Below, in pieces: positions 23,153-34,500 of a stretch of 40,585 nucleotides of DNA (position 1 is its first letter; each line of letters opens with the position of its first letter). This DNA comes from Planctomycetota bacterium. Lineage in GTDB: Bacteria > Planctomycetota > JAJSAM01 > JAJVHW01. The DNA lies in NCBI GenBank assembly GCA_022072415.1, contig JAJVHW010000094.1, positions 1-40,585 on the forward strand, in the 5' to 3' direction. The translations under genes were made by a program, and so were the position numbers. The notes beneath the pieces were generated by a model, which worked only from the letters and a program-made list of their open reading frames with translations, did no database searches and had not been told where the DNA came from.

Positions 23153-24424
23153 TCAGCGGATCGTGACTTCGTAGACCTGGTTCACGTCGGCGGGCAGGCC
23201 GGGGACGAGGTTGGTCGCGGCAGTCGCGAAGAACACGAGCTTCCCGCTCTTCGAGCAGCTCGACAGGCCGCACGATCGGTCGGCGATCCCGCCGGCGCCC
23301 TTGCTGAGCAGGCGGGTCTCGCCCTTCTTCCTGTCGCGGATCCAGACCTGCGAGACCCCGTCGGGCGTCGCCTCGCCCCAGTTCTCCGCGCTCGACACGA
23401 ACATCACGTAACGGCCGTTCGCGGAGATCTGGGGGAGCGTGGACCCGGCCGGAGACTCCTCGCCGCCCGGACCGACCGACACCCGTTCGAGGAGCCCCGA
23501 GCTCCGGTCGCGCACGAACACGTCGAACGCCCCGTTCGAGTCGCCCTCGACGAGGTTGGTGGCGGAGCTGTCGAACGCCACGTACCGGCCGTCCGGCGTG
23601 ATCGCGGCGCTCGAGACACCGCCGTTCGACCGCCCGGCCGCGGGCCAGGACATGACCGACGCATCCACGCCGGCGATGTCGTGGACGAACACGTCGGAGA
23701 CGCCGTTGTCGTCGTTGAACACGAGGTTCGTGGCGCCGGACACGCACACGGCGCTCCCCCCGTCGGAGGTGATCCCCCACAGGAACGTCGTCCCGTTCGT
23801 CTCGTCGCCGCCGCGCGCCTTCAGACGCGTCGTGACGCCGGCCTCCATGTCCCGCACGAAGAGGTCCGTCACGCCGTTCAGGTCGCCCGCGTCGAACGCC
23901 GTCGACGCGGACTGGAACACGCAGATCCGCCCGTCGTCGGAGACATGGGCGCGCGTGCCGCCGCCCGCTTCGCCGGACATCGTCACGGACACGAGGACGA
24001 ACTCCCCCGTGACCCGGTCCCAGACGTACGCATCGTAGAGGTCGTTGACGTCGGTTCCCGGCGCGAGATCGGCGATGTCCGACGCGATGCCGAAGTACCG
24101 CCCCTTCTGCGACGCGTGGGTCGCGATCGCGCCGCGCCCGTCGATCGACTCGGGGTTGATGCGCGTCAGCGTGCGGCGCTTCCGGTCGAGGAGCAGGGCG
24201 TCCTCCGCGTCCGCGGCGGAGTCCGGGACGAGGTTCGACGCCTCCGTGTAGATCGCGACGAAACGCCCGCTTCCCGACGCCAGCGCGAAGCCCGAGTAGT
24301 CGTCGCCGGGATCCCCTGATCGCGTCTTCGACACGAGCACGGGTCGCTTCGACTTCAGCGCGAACGCGGCGGACGAGCCGAGCGCTGCGCCGATGGACAC
24401 GACGAGGATGAGATTGCGGTTCAC
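23153..24424 (-). CDS. secreted TolB/PD40-like beta-propeller protein
   Basis: A 423-residue protein. GTG at 24424 follows GGAGG. A signal peptide (LILVVSIGAALGSSAAFA) precedes the mature chain. The body is six or so repeats of the PD40-like pattern: (I/V)S.DGR...F.S.ATNLV.GD.N...DVFV.D, for example AITPDGRYVAFDSSATNLVEG and QISANGRYVMFVSSAENW. This forms a WD40-like periplasmic or extracellular propeller. There are no catalytic residues; such proteins bind ligands or partner proteins. Two Cys (SCGLSSC) lie near the C-terminus. It is 97 bp behind tsaD and has an upstream TACGATCCG box. Confidence 0.85.
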   Translation of the reverse strand: MNRNLILVVSIGAALGSSAAFALKSKRPVLVSKTRSGDPGDDYSGFALASGSGRFVAIYTEASNLVPDSAADAEDALLLDRKRRTLTRINPESIDGRGAIATHASQKGRYFGIASDIADLAPGTDVNDLYDAYVWDRVTGEFVLVSVTMSGEAGGGTRAHVSDDGRICVFQSASTAFDAGDLNGVTDLFVRDMEAGVTTRLKARGGDETNGTTFLWGITSDGGSAVCVSGATNLVFNDDNGVSDVFVHDIAGVDASVMSWPAAGRSNGGVSSAAITPDGRYVAFDSSATNLVEGDSNGAFDVFVRDRSSGLLERVSVGPGGEESPAGSTLPQISANGRYVMFVSSAENWGEATPDGVSQVWIRDRKKGETRLLSKGAGGIADRSCGLSSCSKSGKLVFFATAATNLVPGLPADVNQVYEVTIR

Positions 24425-24466
24425 GAGCTCGCCTCCGGTTCGCCGGGTTGCGGGTCCGGCCGGGCG

Positions 24467-24475
24467 CGGATCGTA
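24467..24475 (-). promoter_or_regulatory. TACGATCCG box upstream of the beta-propeller gene
   Basis: The box ends 42 nt before the GTG start, within the tsaD/propeller intergenic region. This gene, unlike larB and the GNAT gene, has a Shine-Dalgarno. No clear -35 is visible. Confidence 0.35.
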
Positions 24476-24521
24476 TTGCGTCCGGCGCGCGGCGTCCCCA
24501 TCTCGCGCAGCGCGGGGGCGA

Positions 24522-25580
24522 TCAGCGCCGCGCCGCGGCGCGGACCGGGCGCGGATGGCAGTCCATGTCGAGACCATCCCGCTCGCCCGCAGAGAGGCGG
24601 AACCATCCCGACACGGCGACCATCGCGGCGTTGTCGGTGCAGAGCGCGGGCGGCGGGATCAGCACGCGCAGTCCGCGGGCGGCGCCGGCCTCGGTCATGC
24701 GCTTCCGCAGCTCCGAGTTGCACGCGACGCCGCCGCCGAGGACGACCTGCCTGACGCCGGTCTTCCGCACGGCGGCCATCGTCTTCTGGACGAGCACGTC
24801 GGCGATCGCCGCCTGCAGCCCCGCGCACACGTCGGCGACGGGGACGAGCGGATCGGACGTGCGGGCGGTCTCGGGCCGCGCGTCCTGGCCGAAGGCGCGG
24901 TAGAGGACCGCGGTCTTCATCCCGGAGAACGAGAAGTCGAGCGCTCCCTCGCCGTCGGCCCCCTTCGCGCGGGGCTGCGTGCGGGGCAGCGGGAACTTCG
25001 ACGGGTCGCCCTCCCGCGCGGCCTTGTCGATCGACGGGCCCCCCGGGTACGGGAGGCGGAGGATCTGCGCGACCTTGTCGAACGTCTCCCCGGCCGCGTC
25101 GTCGAGCGTCGCGCCGAGGAGGTCGTTCTCGAGCGGCGAGCGGAGGAGGTAGAGGCTCGTGTGGCCGCCGGACACGACGAGCGCGACGGCCGGGTACTCG
25201 GGCCCGCCCCCGGGCAGGAGGCAGCTCGCGTGGATGTGCGCGACGATGTGGTCCACGCCGACCAGCGGCTTCCCCGTCGCGAGCGCGAGGGCCTTCGCGG
25301 CGGACACGCCGACCAGCAGCGCGCTCACGAGTCCGGGGCGGTTCGTGACCGCGATCCCGTCGATGTCGGCCAGCGTCACGCCCGCGCGGCGGAGCGCCTC
25401 GTCCACGGCCCACGGGTAGTTCTCCACGTGGGCGCGGCAGGCGAGCTCGGGGACGACGCCGCCGAACCGGCGGTGGAGCTCCGCCTGCGACGCCACGACC
25501 GACGAGAGCTGCTCGCGTCCGTCGCGGACGACCGCAGCCGCCGTCTCGTCGCAGGAACTGTCGATGCCGAGGACCAGCAT
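24522..25580 (-). CDS. tsaD: tRNA N6-adenosine threonylcarbamoyltransferase
   Basis: A 352-residue protein of the Kae1/Qri7/TsaD family, normal length. Blocks: VLGIDSSCDETAAAVV, GVVPELACRAHVENY, the metal-ligand pair VDHIVAHIHAS (HxxxH), LVVSGGHTSLYL, DDAAGETFDKVAQIL, and CTDNAAMVA with the third metal ligand Asp. It transfers the threonylcarbamoyl group to A37 of ANN-decoding tRNAs with TsaB and TsaE, which are not in the window. It begins 4 nt behind the S41 protease gene, so the two are probably co-transcribed. Confidence 0.96.
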   Translation of the reverse strand: MLVLGIDSSCDETAAAVVRDGREQLSSVVASQAELHRRFGGVVPELACRAHVENYPWAVDEALRRAGVTLADIDGIAVTNRPGLVSALLVGVSAAKALALATGKPLVGVDHIVAHIHASCLLPGGGPEYPAVALVVSGGHTSLYLLRSPLENDLLGATLDDAAGETFDKVAQILRLPYPGGPSIDKAAREGDPSKFPLPRTQPRAKGADGEGALDFSFSGMKTAVLYRAFGQDARPETARTSDPLVPVADVCAGLQAAIADVLVQKTMAAVRKTGVRQVVLGGGVACNSELRKRMTEAGAARGLRVLIPPPALCTDNAAMVAVSGWFRLSAGERDGLDMDCHPRPVRAAARR

Positions 25581-25584
25581 GCGG

Positions 25585-26946
25585 TCAACGTACCACGGGC
25601 TCGGCGGGCGGGAGACCTCCGCGGAGGAGCGAGAGCGCGGCCGCGAGCTGGCGGTCGGGAGGTGGTTCCTGCGCCTCGCGGCGGTGAAGCACCCACGCGG
25701 GCCCCGCCTGCCGCCCGAACACGGCGCGGAGGAGGTCGCGGTCGCCGTCGCCGCCGATCGGGACGCGCACGTCGGGCAGGAGTCCCCCCGGCTCGCCGGA
25801 CCCGTCGCGTCCGCCGCTCCTTCCGAGCGGCGTCTCGTGGCGCGACGTCGTGAGCCCCACCACGGCGCCGCCCGACGACGTCTCGACGAGCGACTGCACG
25901 AAGAACTTCCCGTACGTGCGCTCGCCGACGAGGAGCGCCCGGCCGTGGTCCTGGAGCGCGCCGGCGAGGATCTCGCTCGCGCTGGCCGACTGCTCGTCCA
26001 CGAGCGCCACGAGCGGCGGAAGCGATCCGCCGACGAGGAGGGGCGCGCCGTCGGCCGGCTTCGTGCGGTGGATCTCGCTCCCGTCGCGGCGGCGGGTCAC
26101 GCAGACGACCGTGTCCGGCGGCAGGAAGATCGACGCCACGGCCTCCGCGGCGCGCACCACTCCGCCGAGGTTCTGCCGGAGGTCGAGCACGAACGCGGCC
26201 GCGCCGCGCGCGGCGAGGTCCTCGAACGCCGCCCGCGCATCCCGTCCGGTCCCGTCGGTGAACTGCTCGATCCGCACGTAGCCGACCGGGGGATCGCCGG
26301 CGAGGAGGCGCACGCCGGGCACCGTGTCCGCGGGGACGTCCGCCCGGGCGACCTCCACGGTCCGCGGCGCCGGCGAGCCGCGCAGGACGAGCGTCGCGGT
26401 CGTGCCGACCGGCCCCTTCACCGCGGCGACGGCGCCGTCGAACCCGAGTTCCTCCACCCCGTGCCCGCCGACGCGTTCGATCACGTCGCCGGGAGCGATC
26501 CCCGCGCGGTCCGCCGGACCGCCCTTCCGGACCGCGTTCACGCGGAGCCCGCCGGGGACCGCTCCGAGCATCACGCCGATCCCGCCGAACGAACCGCTCG
26601 TGCGCTGGTCGAGGTCCCGCCGCTCCGACGCCGGGTAGAACCGGCTGTACGGATCGAGCGACGCGACGTAGCCGCGCATCGCGTCGTCGAAGAGGCGGCG
26701 CGCGCGGGCCTCGTCCACCTTGTCCACGTACCTCCGCGAGACGATCGACTGCACCTCGCGGCGGAGCGAGTCGTCCCAGGGGAGGCCGCCCGCGTCCGCG
26801 CCGGTGCGGCCGCGGTGGAGCACCACGAGCGACGCGATGCAGGCGCCGAGGACGGCGATCACGCACGCCCCCCGGGCCGCCGCGGCGGCCGCGGAACGCG
26901 AACGGGCGCCCCGCCGATCGTGATCGTGCGGAGCGCCCGTGTCCAT
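25585..26946 (-). CDS. S41 family C-terminal processing protease
   Basis: A 453-residue protein. An N-terminal signal anchor (residues 27-45, CVIAVLGACIASLVVL) leads to a periplasmic CtpA/Prc-like protease: SLDPYSRFYPASE, a PDZ domain (GIGVMLGAVPGGLRVNAV...GIAPGDVIERVGG), and the catalytic pair Ser in DEQSASASEI and Lys in YGKFFVQS. Such proteases trim or degrade periplasmic proteins from their C-termini. The ATG at 26946 has no strong ribosome-binding site. The C-terminal 60 residues beyond the protease core are Arg/Pro-rich and unassigned. Confidence 0.93.
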   Translation of the reverse strand: MDTGAPHDHDRRGARSRSAAAAAARGACVIAVLGACIASLVVLHRGRTGADAGGLPWDDSLRREVQSIVSRRYVDKVDEARARRLFDDAMRGYVASLDPYSRFYPASERRDLDQRTSGSFGGIGVMLGAVPGGLRVNAVRKGGPADRAGIAPGDVIERVGGHGVEELGFDGAVAAVKGPVGTTATLVLRGSPAPRTVEVARADVPADTVPGVRLLAGDPPVGYVRIEQFTDGTGRDARAAFEDLAARGAAAFVLDLRQNLGGVVRAAEAVASIFLPPDTVVCVTRRRDGSEIHRTKPADGAPLLVGGSLPPLVALVDEQSASASEILAGALQDHGRALLVGERTYGKFFVQSLVETSSGGAVVGLTTSRHETPLGRSGGRDGSGEPGGLLPDVRVPIGGDGDRDLLRAVFGRQAGPAWVLHRREAQEPPPDRQLAAALSLLRGGLPPAEPVVR

Positions 26947-26961
26947 GCTTCGTGCGCCGGA

Positions 26962-26982
26962 GCCGTCTGCGTGCGCAGCGGC
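26962..26982 (-). terminator. weak hairpin after the FecR-domain gene
   Basis: GCCG-t-CTGC (26962-26970) pairs with GCAG-CGGC (26975-26982) around a 4-nt loop with one bulge, within the 88-bp gap between the FecR-domain gene stop and the protease start. There is no T-tract, so this is only suggestive. Confidence 0.22.
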
Positions 26983-27034
26983 TGCACGTCGCGGATGCGC
27001 GCGGCGATCGCGCGCCCCGGACGTGCGAAGGCGA

Positions 27035-27934
27035 TCAGCGCTTCGTGGTGTTCTGCGTGCTGGCGTCGGTGGCGTCGTCCACCGGGTCGTAGATCTCGTC
27101 CTCGGGGACTTCCTGGAACTCCTCGCCGAGCTCGATGCCGCCCGTCTGGTTGTCGATGATCGCGAACGCGCCCGGTCCGAGCGCGGCCTGCGAGTTCGAG
27201 CCGAAGAGCGTCGCGACGTCGGCCTTCTCCTGCTTGTTGGAGTTGATCGAGTTCGTGACCTTCGTCTTGTTCCCGGAGAGAGGCTGGATGCAGCCCTCCG
27301 CGGCGCGCGGGTAGCGGATGCGGATCGTGCCGCCCGAGACGAGCTTGTGGATCTCGATCGAGGCGTTGTTCTGCTGGCTGGTCCGGTAGCAGACCGCGCC
27401 CGGAAGGGCCGGGTCGGTCGTGATCGACACCGAGTTGCCGTCCGGCAGCCAGACGTTCGTGTCGTTGTTGCGCAGCCAGACGCCGCCCGTCGTCGTGGAC
27501 ACGGAACGGAAGCGGCCCTCGCCGCGGCCGGCCGGGACCTCGACGCGGACCTCGCCCTTGCCGCCCTCGGGAGCCGTCGCCCAGGACGAGCTCGCGCCGA
27601 AGGTCGTCTTCGGGGAGACGGTGCCCGTCGCCGTGCCGGCGAGGACGAGCAGGTACTCGACGCCGTCGGACGTGCCCTCGTGGCGGACGGTCGAGTTGCG
27701 GTCGAGGCGGATCTCGTCGCCTGCGTCGGTCTTGATGACCGCGGGACCGTCGAGCGTCGTGACCACGTCGCCGGACTTCAGCGTGACGGCCTTGTCGGCC
27801 GCCACCGGCTGGTTGTTCACCCGGACCCCGGCGCCCGAGACCTGGGCGGCCTCGGCGGCGTGCGTCCCGGCCAGCGCCGCGGCGAGCGCGAACGCGGCGA
27901 GCGAAAGGCTCGACTTCTTGATCGACGTCGTCAT
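27035..27934 (-). CDS. exported FecR-domain protein
   Basis: A 299-residue protein with a signal peptide (basic MTTSIKKSS, core LAAFALAAALAG, cleavage near AEA-AQ). The mature N-terminus has the FecR-domain pattern: VTLKSGDVVTTLDGPAVIKTDAGDEIRLDRNSTVRHE. The middle is Ser/Thr/Asn-rich (NNDTNVWLPDGNSVSITTD), and the C-terminal 50 residues are acidic (GEEFQEVPEDEIYDPVDDATDA). No ECF sigma factor or TonB receptor gene is adjacent, so the classical iron-signalling role is not supported; a periplasmic structural or sensing role is likelier. GGAGAC upstream of the ATG is the ribosome-binding site. The 175-bp upstream region has a weak TAGACT -10-like box. Confidence 0.82.
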   Translation of the reverse strand: MTTSIKKSSLSLAAFALAAALAGTHAAEAAQVSGAGVRVNNQPVAADKAVTLKSGDVVTTLDGPAVIKTDAGDEIRLDRNSTVRHEGTSDGVEYLLVLAGTATGTVSPKTTFGASSSWATAPEGGKGEVRVEVPAGRGEGRFRSVSTTTGGVWLRNNDTNVWLPDGNSVSITTDPALPGAVCYRTSQQNNASIEIHKLVSGGTIRIRYPRAAEGCIQPLSGNKTKVTNSINSNKQEKADVATLFGSNSQAALGPGAFAIIDNQTGGIELGEEFQEVPEDEIYDPVDDATDASTQNTTKR

Positions 27935-28109
27935 GGATGTCTCCAGGTTCCCATTGGGCAGGCCCCGTCCGGACCGGAATCCGGCCGCGAGCCTCTCCGG
28001 CTGCCTCGGAAGTCTACTCCAACTCCCGGACAGGCGCAGCGGAAACGTCCCTGCGGCCCGGGAGCGGCACGTTCCCCATCGGCAGAACGCCGCGTCCGCA
28101 AGGAGCGGG

Positions 28110-29611
<1,502 letters not shown>

Positions 29612-29615
<4 letters not shown>

Positions 29616-31558
29616 GATCCGTTCACCTGCTTGTCCACGGGGCCGCTGCCGGCGGGGATGTCGAACTCGTTCCACGATCCGCCGTCGCGGTTCCGGACGC
29701 GGTACTTGCCGGGCGGGACCGACGGGCTCCGCGTGGAACTCCCCTCGCGGTCGAGGTAGATCGTGTCGGCCTTCGGCACCGGCGCCCACCGCTGCCCGTC
29801 GTGCACCTCGAAGACCAGTTCCGCGCCCGCGGGACCGCGGAACCGCACGGGGACGAGGTCCGCGGAGAGGCGCGCGTCCAGCGAGGCCGCGCCGCCCTCG
29901 GCGACCTTCGCCGTGGCGCGGAACTCGCGGAACCCGGGCGCGGTGACGACGACCGTGACGTCGCCGGTCCGCACCTTCGCCGCGAACGCGCCTCCGGCCG
30001 CGCGGCCGGACGCGAGCTTCTCGCCGTCGGAGGCGAGGACGTCCACCGTCGCGCCGTCGGGGGCGCGCACGGAGAGGTCGCCGAGGATCTCGACCAGCGC
30101 GGGGACCGTGACGGTCTGCTCGGATTCCGGCTCCAGCTTCCGGCGGTCCACGAAGTCGCGGAACCCGGCGCGGGACGCGGTGAGGACGAGGTCGCCGGGG
30201 GGCAGGTCGCCGAACGTCCGGGAGTCCCCCGCGTTCGGGAGGCGCGACGGCTCCTTCACGTCCTTCAGCTTCGGGTGCGGGCTCTTCACGTCGAGCACGA
30301 TCGTGACGTCGCGCCCCGTGGTGCGGACGACCAGCTTCGCCGGACGCGGGACGAGGTCCACCGGCGCGATGGGGAACTGACCGGACTTCTCGACCGAGAA
30401 GCTCCGGTCCTCGTCGAAGTGCTTCGGCGCGCGCGCCGTGAGCGAGTAGTTGCCCGGATCGAGGCCCTCGATCACGGTCCTCGCGCCCGCCTTCACCTCG
30501 CGCACGACCGCGCCCGACGCGTCCTTCACGACCAGCGTCACGCCCTCCGGCTTCACGGCGACCTCGAGCGTCGCCGTCGTCTGCCGGAACGCGAGGATGA
30601 CCCCCACCACGGCCGCGAGTCCGGCGAGGCCGAACAGGCCGACCTTCTTCATCGGGTTCGGCACGTCCGGCGGCGGCGGCGCCTTGAACGACGCGCCCGC
30701 GGCCTCCACCTCGCCGCCCGAGGTCTCCATCGGCGCGCGGAGCCCCTCGCCGTCGAAGCGGGCCACGATGGCCGTGATGTTGTCGCGGCCCCCGTTGTCG
30801 TTCGCCTCGAGGATCAGGCGGTCCACCGCCGTGCGGAGGTCCGTCCCGGACTCCGAGAGCACGTCCTTCAGGCGCGCGTCCTTCACCATGCCCGAGAGGC
30901 CGTCGGAGCAGAGGAGCACGACGTCGCCGCGGAGCAGCGGCCAGTGCTTCGTGTCCACGCGGAGCGACTCCTCGACGCCGACCGCCTGCAGCACGATGTT
31001 CTTCGCGCCGTACTTCTCGGCCTCCTCCTCGGTGAGGGTGCCCTCCTCGATGAGCTGGCCGATCAGCGACTGGTCCTTCGTGATCTGGTTCAGGTGCCCG
31101 TTCCGGAGCAGGTAGGCGCGGGAGTCGCCGACCTGCGACACGAAGAGGCGGCCCTGCGTCGCCACCGCGGCGGTGAGCGTCGTGCCCATCCCCCGCATCT
31201 CCGGGTTGTCCTTCGCCCTCTGGAGGATCTCGGCGTTCGCCTGCTGGACGGACTGGTCGAGGAGCGCGGCGATCTGGTCCGCGGACGACGCGGCCAGGTC
31301 GGCCTTGCCGAGCACCGCGGCCACGCGGTCGGCCGCCATGCGGCTCGCGACCTCGCCGGCGGCGGCGCCGCCCATGCCGTCGCACACGGCCAGGACGAGC
31401 GCCTTCCGGAGTTCGCCGTCGTGCTGCTCGCCGGAGGCGAGGCGGCGGCCGGAGTCGCCGTCGAGGACGAGGAAGCTGTCCTCGTTGTGCTCCCGCACGC
31501 GGCCCACGTCGGTGGCCCCGATCACGCTCGCACGGACGCTCGGTGTTGGATCCGCCAT
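29612..31558 (-). CDS. PP2C phosphatase with TM and PEGA-like C-terminal repeats
   Basis: A 648-residue protein. The N-terminal PP2C domain (about residues 10-250) has the metal and phosphate motifs: VGRVREHNEDSF, LAVCDGMGGAAAGE, VGDSRAYLL, LLCSDGLSGMV and GGRDNITAIVARF. A proline-rich linker (APPPPDVPNP) leads to one transmembrane helix (about 301-322). The remaining 320 residues are extracytoplasmic, with repeated PEGA-like beta units, for example GLDPGNYSLTARAPKHF, DLPPGDLVLTASRAGFRDF and VPPGKYRVRNRDGG. It probably reverses phosphorylation by the flanking kinases, while the PEGA-like part contacts the cell wall or a partner. ATG follows AGGAG, 8 nt after the kinase stop. Confidence 0.92.
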
Positions 31559-31566
31559 GCGGGCTC

Positions 31567-34500
31567 CTATCTCCTCTCCTCGAACTCGGCGAGGATGCGC
31601 GCCGGTTCGACGCCGAGGATCCGCGCCATCAGCGCGAGCTCGGAGACGACTTCGTCGTAGAAACGCTGTTCGGCCGCGTCGTCTTCCGCCGACGCCGGGA
31701 TCGCCGCGCGCTTCGCGCGCACCTCGGCGACCCACTTGCCGCGCAGGCGGTCCAGGCGCTCGGTCACGCTGGACGCGCGCTTCGCGTCGCCGATGTCCTC
31801 GGCCTCCCTGCGCGCCTTGAACCACGCCTCCGCGGCGCGGCTCCAGCGGCCGGCGTCCTCGAGGTTCTGCGCGCCGAGCGTCAGGTTGAGGTACTGGGAC
31901 ACCGACTCCGCGCTGCGCTTCGCCGACTCGGAACCCGCCGCGGCGGGGAGGCGGAGGAGCGTGTCGTACGCGGCGATCGCGCCGCCCGGGTCGGCGCCCT
32001 CCATCGAGGCGATCTCGGCCAGGCGCGCGTCCACGGCGGCCTTCTCGAGGGCGACGATCGCCGGCTCGCGGCGGGCGCGGGCGTCGGCGGAGTCGCCGAT
32101 GAGCTTCCGCGCGGCGGAGGCGCGGGCGAGCCGGGCGAGCGCGCCGTCGGCCGCGGAGACGGCCTGGACCGCGGCGGCGAACGACTCGCCCTCGGCGAGG
32201 CGGGCGTCGTCCGGGAACTCCGCGCGTTCCTTCCGCCACGCGGCGGCGGCGGCGGTCCAGTCGCCCTTCGTCTCCGCGGCCACCGCGGCGGCGAGGTCGG
32301 CCTCCTTCTTCGTCTCGTCGATCTTCGCGACCGCGGCCGCCTGCTGTTCCTCGTTGATCTTCGCGACCGAGTTGTCGCGGAGCTCCCGCGTGGCGGCGAC
32401 GGCCGAGAACTGCACGAGCCCGAGGATCAGGAGGAATGCCGCGGCGGTGCCCGCGCGGAGCGCGAGGGGCTCCTGCGTGAGGATCATCAGGCGGCGCTCG
32501 GCCGCGCGCTTCCCGCGCATGGCCTCGGGGTCGTCCTTCTTCGTCTCGAGGACGTGCTCGTACGCGGCGATCGCCGCGTGGTAGTCCTTCATGACGATCG
32601 AGCGCGTCGCGTCGGTCTTCAGCAGCGCGAGGCGGCCCTGGTCGCAGGCGTCGCGGCGGTGCTTCCACTCCTCGTCGGTGGCGCCTCGCTCGCGGGCCTT
32701 GTCCAGGGCCTCGAGGGCCTCGTCGAACATCTCGGACGCGAGGAGCTTGTCGCACTCGCCGAGGAAGCGGTCGATGGCGCCGACGGCCTTCTCCGCGTCC
32801 TTCCGGATCGCGGCGGCGCGCGGGTGCTTCGGCGCCAGCGCGAGCACCTGCCCCGCCGACTCCGCGGCGCGGCGGTACTGCTTCGAGGAGATCGCGCGCT
32901 CCGCGCGGTCGAGGGCGCCGGCGACCTGCGTCTCGCGGGACTTCGCCTCGGCGATCGCCTGGTCGTACTCCTTCGCGCGGGCGGGGTTCACCGACTTCAG
33001 CCGCTGGTAGGATTCGATCGCGTCGGCGTAGAGGCCGTCGGTCAGGTGCTCCTCCGCGAGTCCGCGGAGCGCGGTCTCCTCGCGGAGGCGCCGCTCGATC
33101 TGCTCCCGGCGGGTCTTCGCGACCTCGTTGTCGGGGTCGAGCTTCCGCACCGTCTCGAGCTGTTCGAGCGCCTCGGAGAAGCGCCCCGCGTTCTCGAGCT
33201 TCCCGGCCTCGGCCAGCGCGTCCTCGAGCGCCTTCGTGCGCTGCGCCTCCTGGATGCCGCGCTCGCACGCGGTGCGGAGCGACTTCGACTCGAGGTCGTC
33301 GGGCGTCTCCGCGAGAATGCCGTCGAGGATCGGCAGTGCCGACGCGAAGTCGCGGTCGGCGATCATGCGGCGCGCCTGCGACAGCCGGTCGCGCTGCGCG
33401 GCGATGGCCTGGCGCGTCTTCGCGACGAGGTCGAGGAGCTTCCGGTCGCTCGGGCGGAGCGTGAGCGCGGCCTCGTACTCCGAGAGCGCGTCGAGGTAGC
33501 GGTGCGCCTGGAAGTGCGCCTCCGCGCGGGAGAGGAACTGGTCCACCGACTCCACGGAGGAGCGCGCCTTCTGGCGGAGGTCCTCCATCGCCTGGTCGCC
33601 GGGGAGGATCTTCAGCACTTCCGTGGCGAGCGAGTAGGCGTCCTCGTAGCGCCCCGCCGCGAGGGCCTCCGCGGCCTTCTGGCGGTTCTCCGCGGCGAGC
33701 GAGACGCGGCGCCCGATGTCGGCGCGGAGCGCCTGCACGTCCTCGCGGGCCGGGTCGATGCGGAGCGCCTGGTCGAGGCTCTCCATCGCCTCGCGGAGGC
33801 GCCCCCCGGCGCCCGCGGCCTCGGCGGCCTCGACGAGGCGGTTGACCTTGCGGTCCGCGAGCGCCTGGCGGAGGTCGTCCCGCTGCTGGCGGACGTCGGC
33901 CGACGCGGGATAGCGGCGGAGGAGGTCCTCGACCTTGGCGAGCGCGTCCTCGATCGCGCCCGTCTTCATCATCTCGCGGGTCTCGGCGGAGACCTGCTCC
34001 ACCTCGGCGAGCGCCGTCTGCAGCCGGGCGTGCTCCGCCTGCGCCTCCGCGTGCGTCGGGTCGAGCTGGAGCACCTGCGCGTAGCCCTCGGCGGCGCGCT
34101 TCAGGTCGCCCAGGGTCTGGTAGCGCTTCGCGCTCTCCAGCACCTTCTGCACGCGCACGAGGCGGTCGAGGTCCGCGCCGCACGCCGAGCACTGCTTGGA
34201 ACCCGCGGCTTCCTGGCTTCCGCACGCGGGGCAGGCGACGACGAGCGCGCCGCCGCAGGACCGGCAGAACTTCCGGCCCTTCGGGTTCTTCGTGCCGCAC
34301 TGCGGGCAGCCCGAGCGGTCCTCGCCCCCGGCGACCTGCAGCTTCCGGAGGTCCGTGATCGTCTCGCGGAGCGACTGGTAGCGGTCCTCCGCGCGCTTCG
34401 AGATCATCTTCTCGATGACCGACCAGATCGCGGGCGGGACGTCCTTGTTCGCCTCCGTCAGCGGCTTCGGGCTCTGCGTGAGGATCGAGTAGATGATCTG

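Noticed and set aside
25240-25275. Possible loss of an active-site residue in TsaD (HIVAH instead of HxEGH)
   Set aside because: The family signature allows H-x-x-[AG]-H-[LIVM], and both metal-ligand histidines are present.
27935-28109. Riboswitch or ECF-type promoter upstream of the FecR-domain gene
   Set aside because: Several short GC-rich inverted repeats are present but none forms a recognisable conserved architecture, and there is no adjacent ECF sigma gene.
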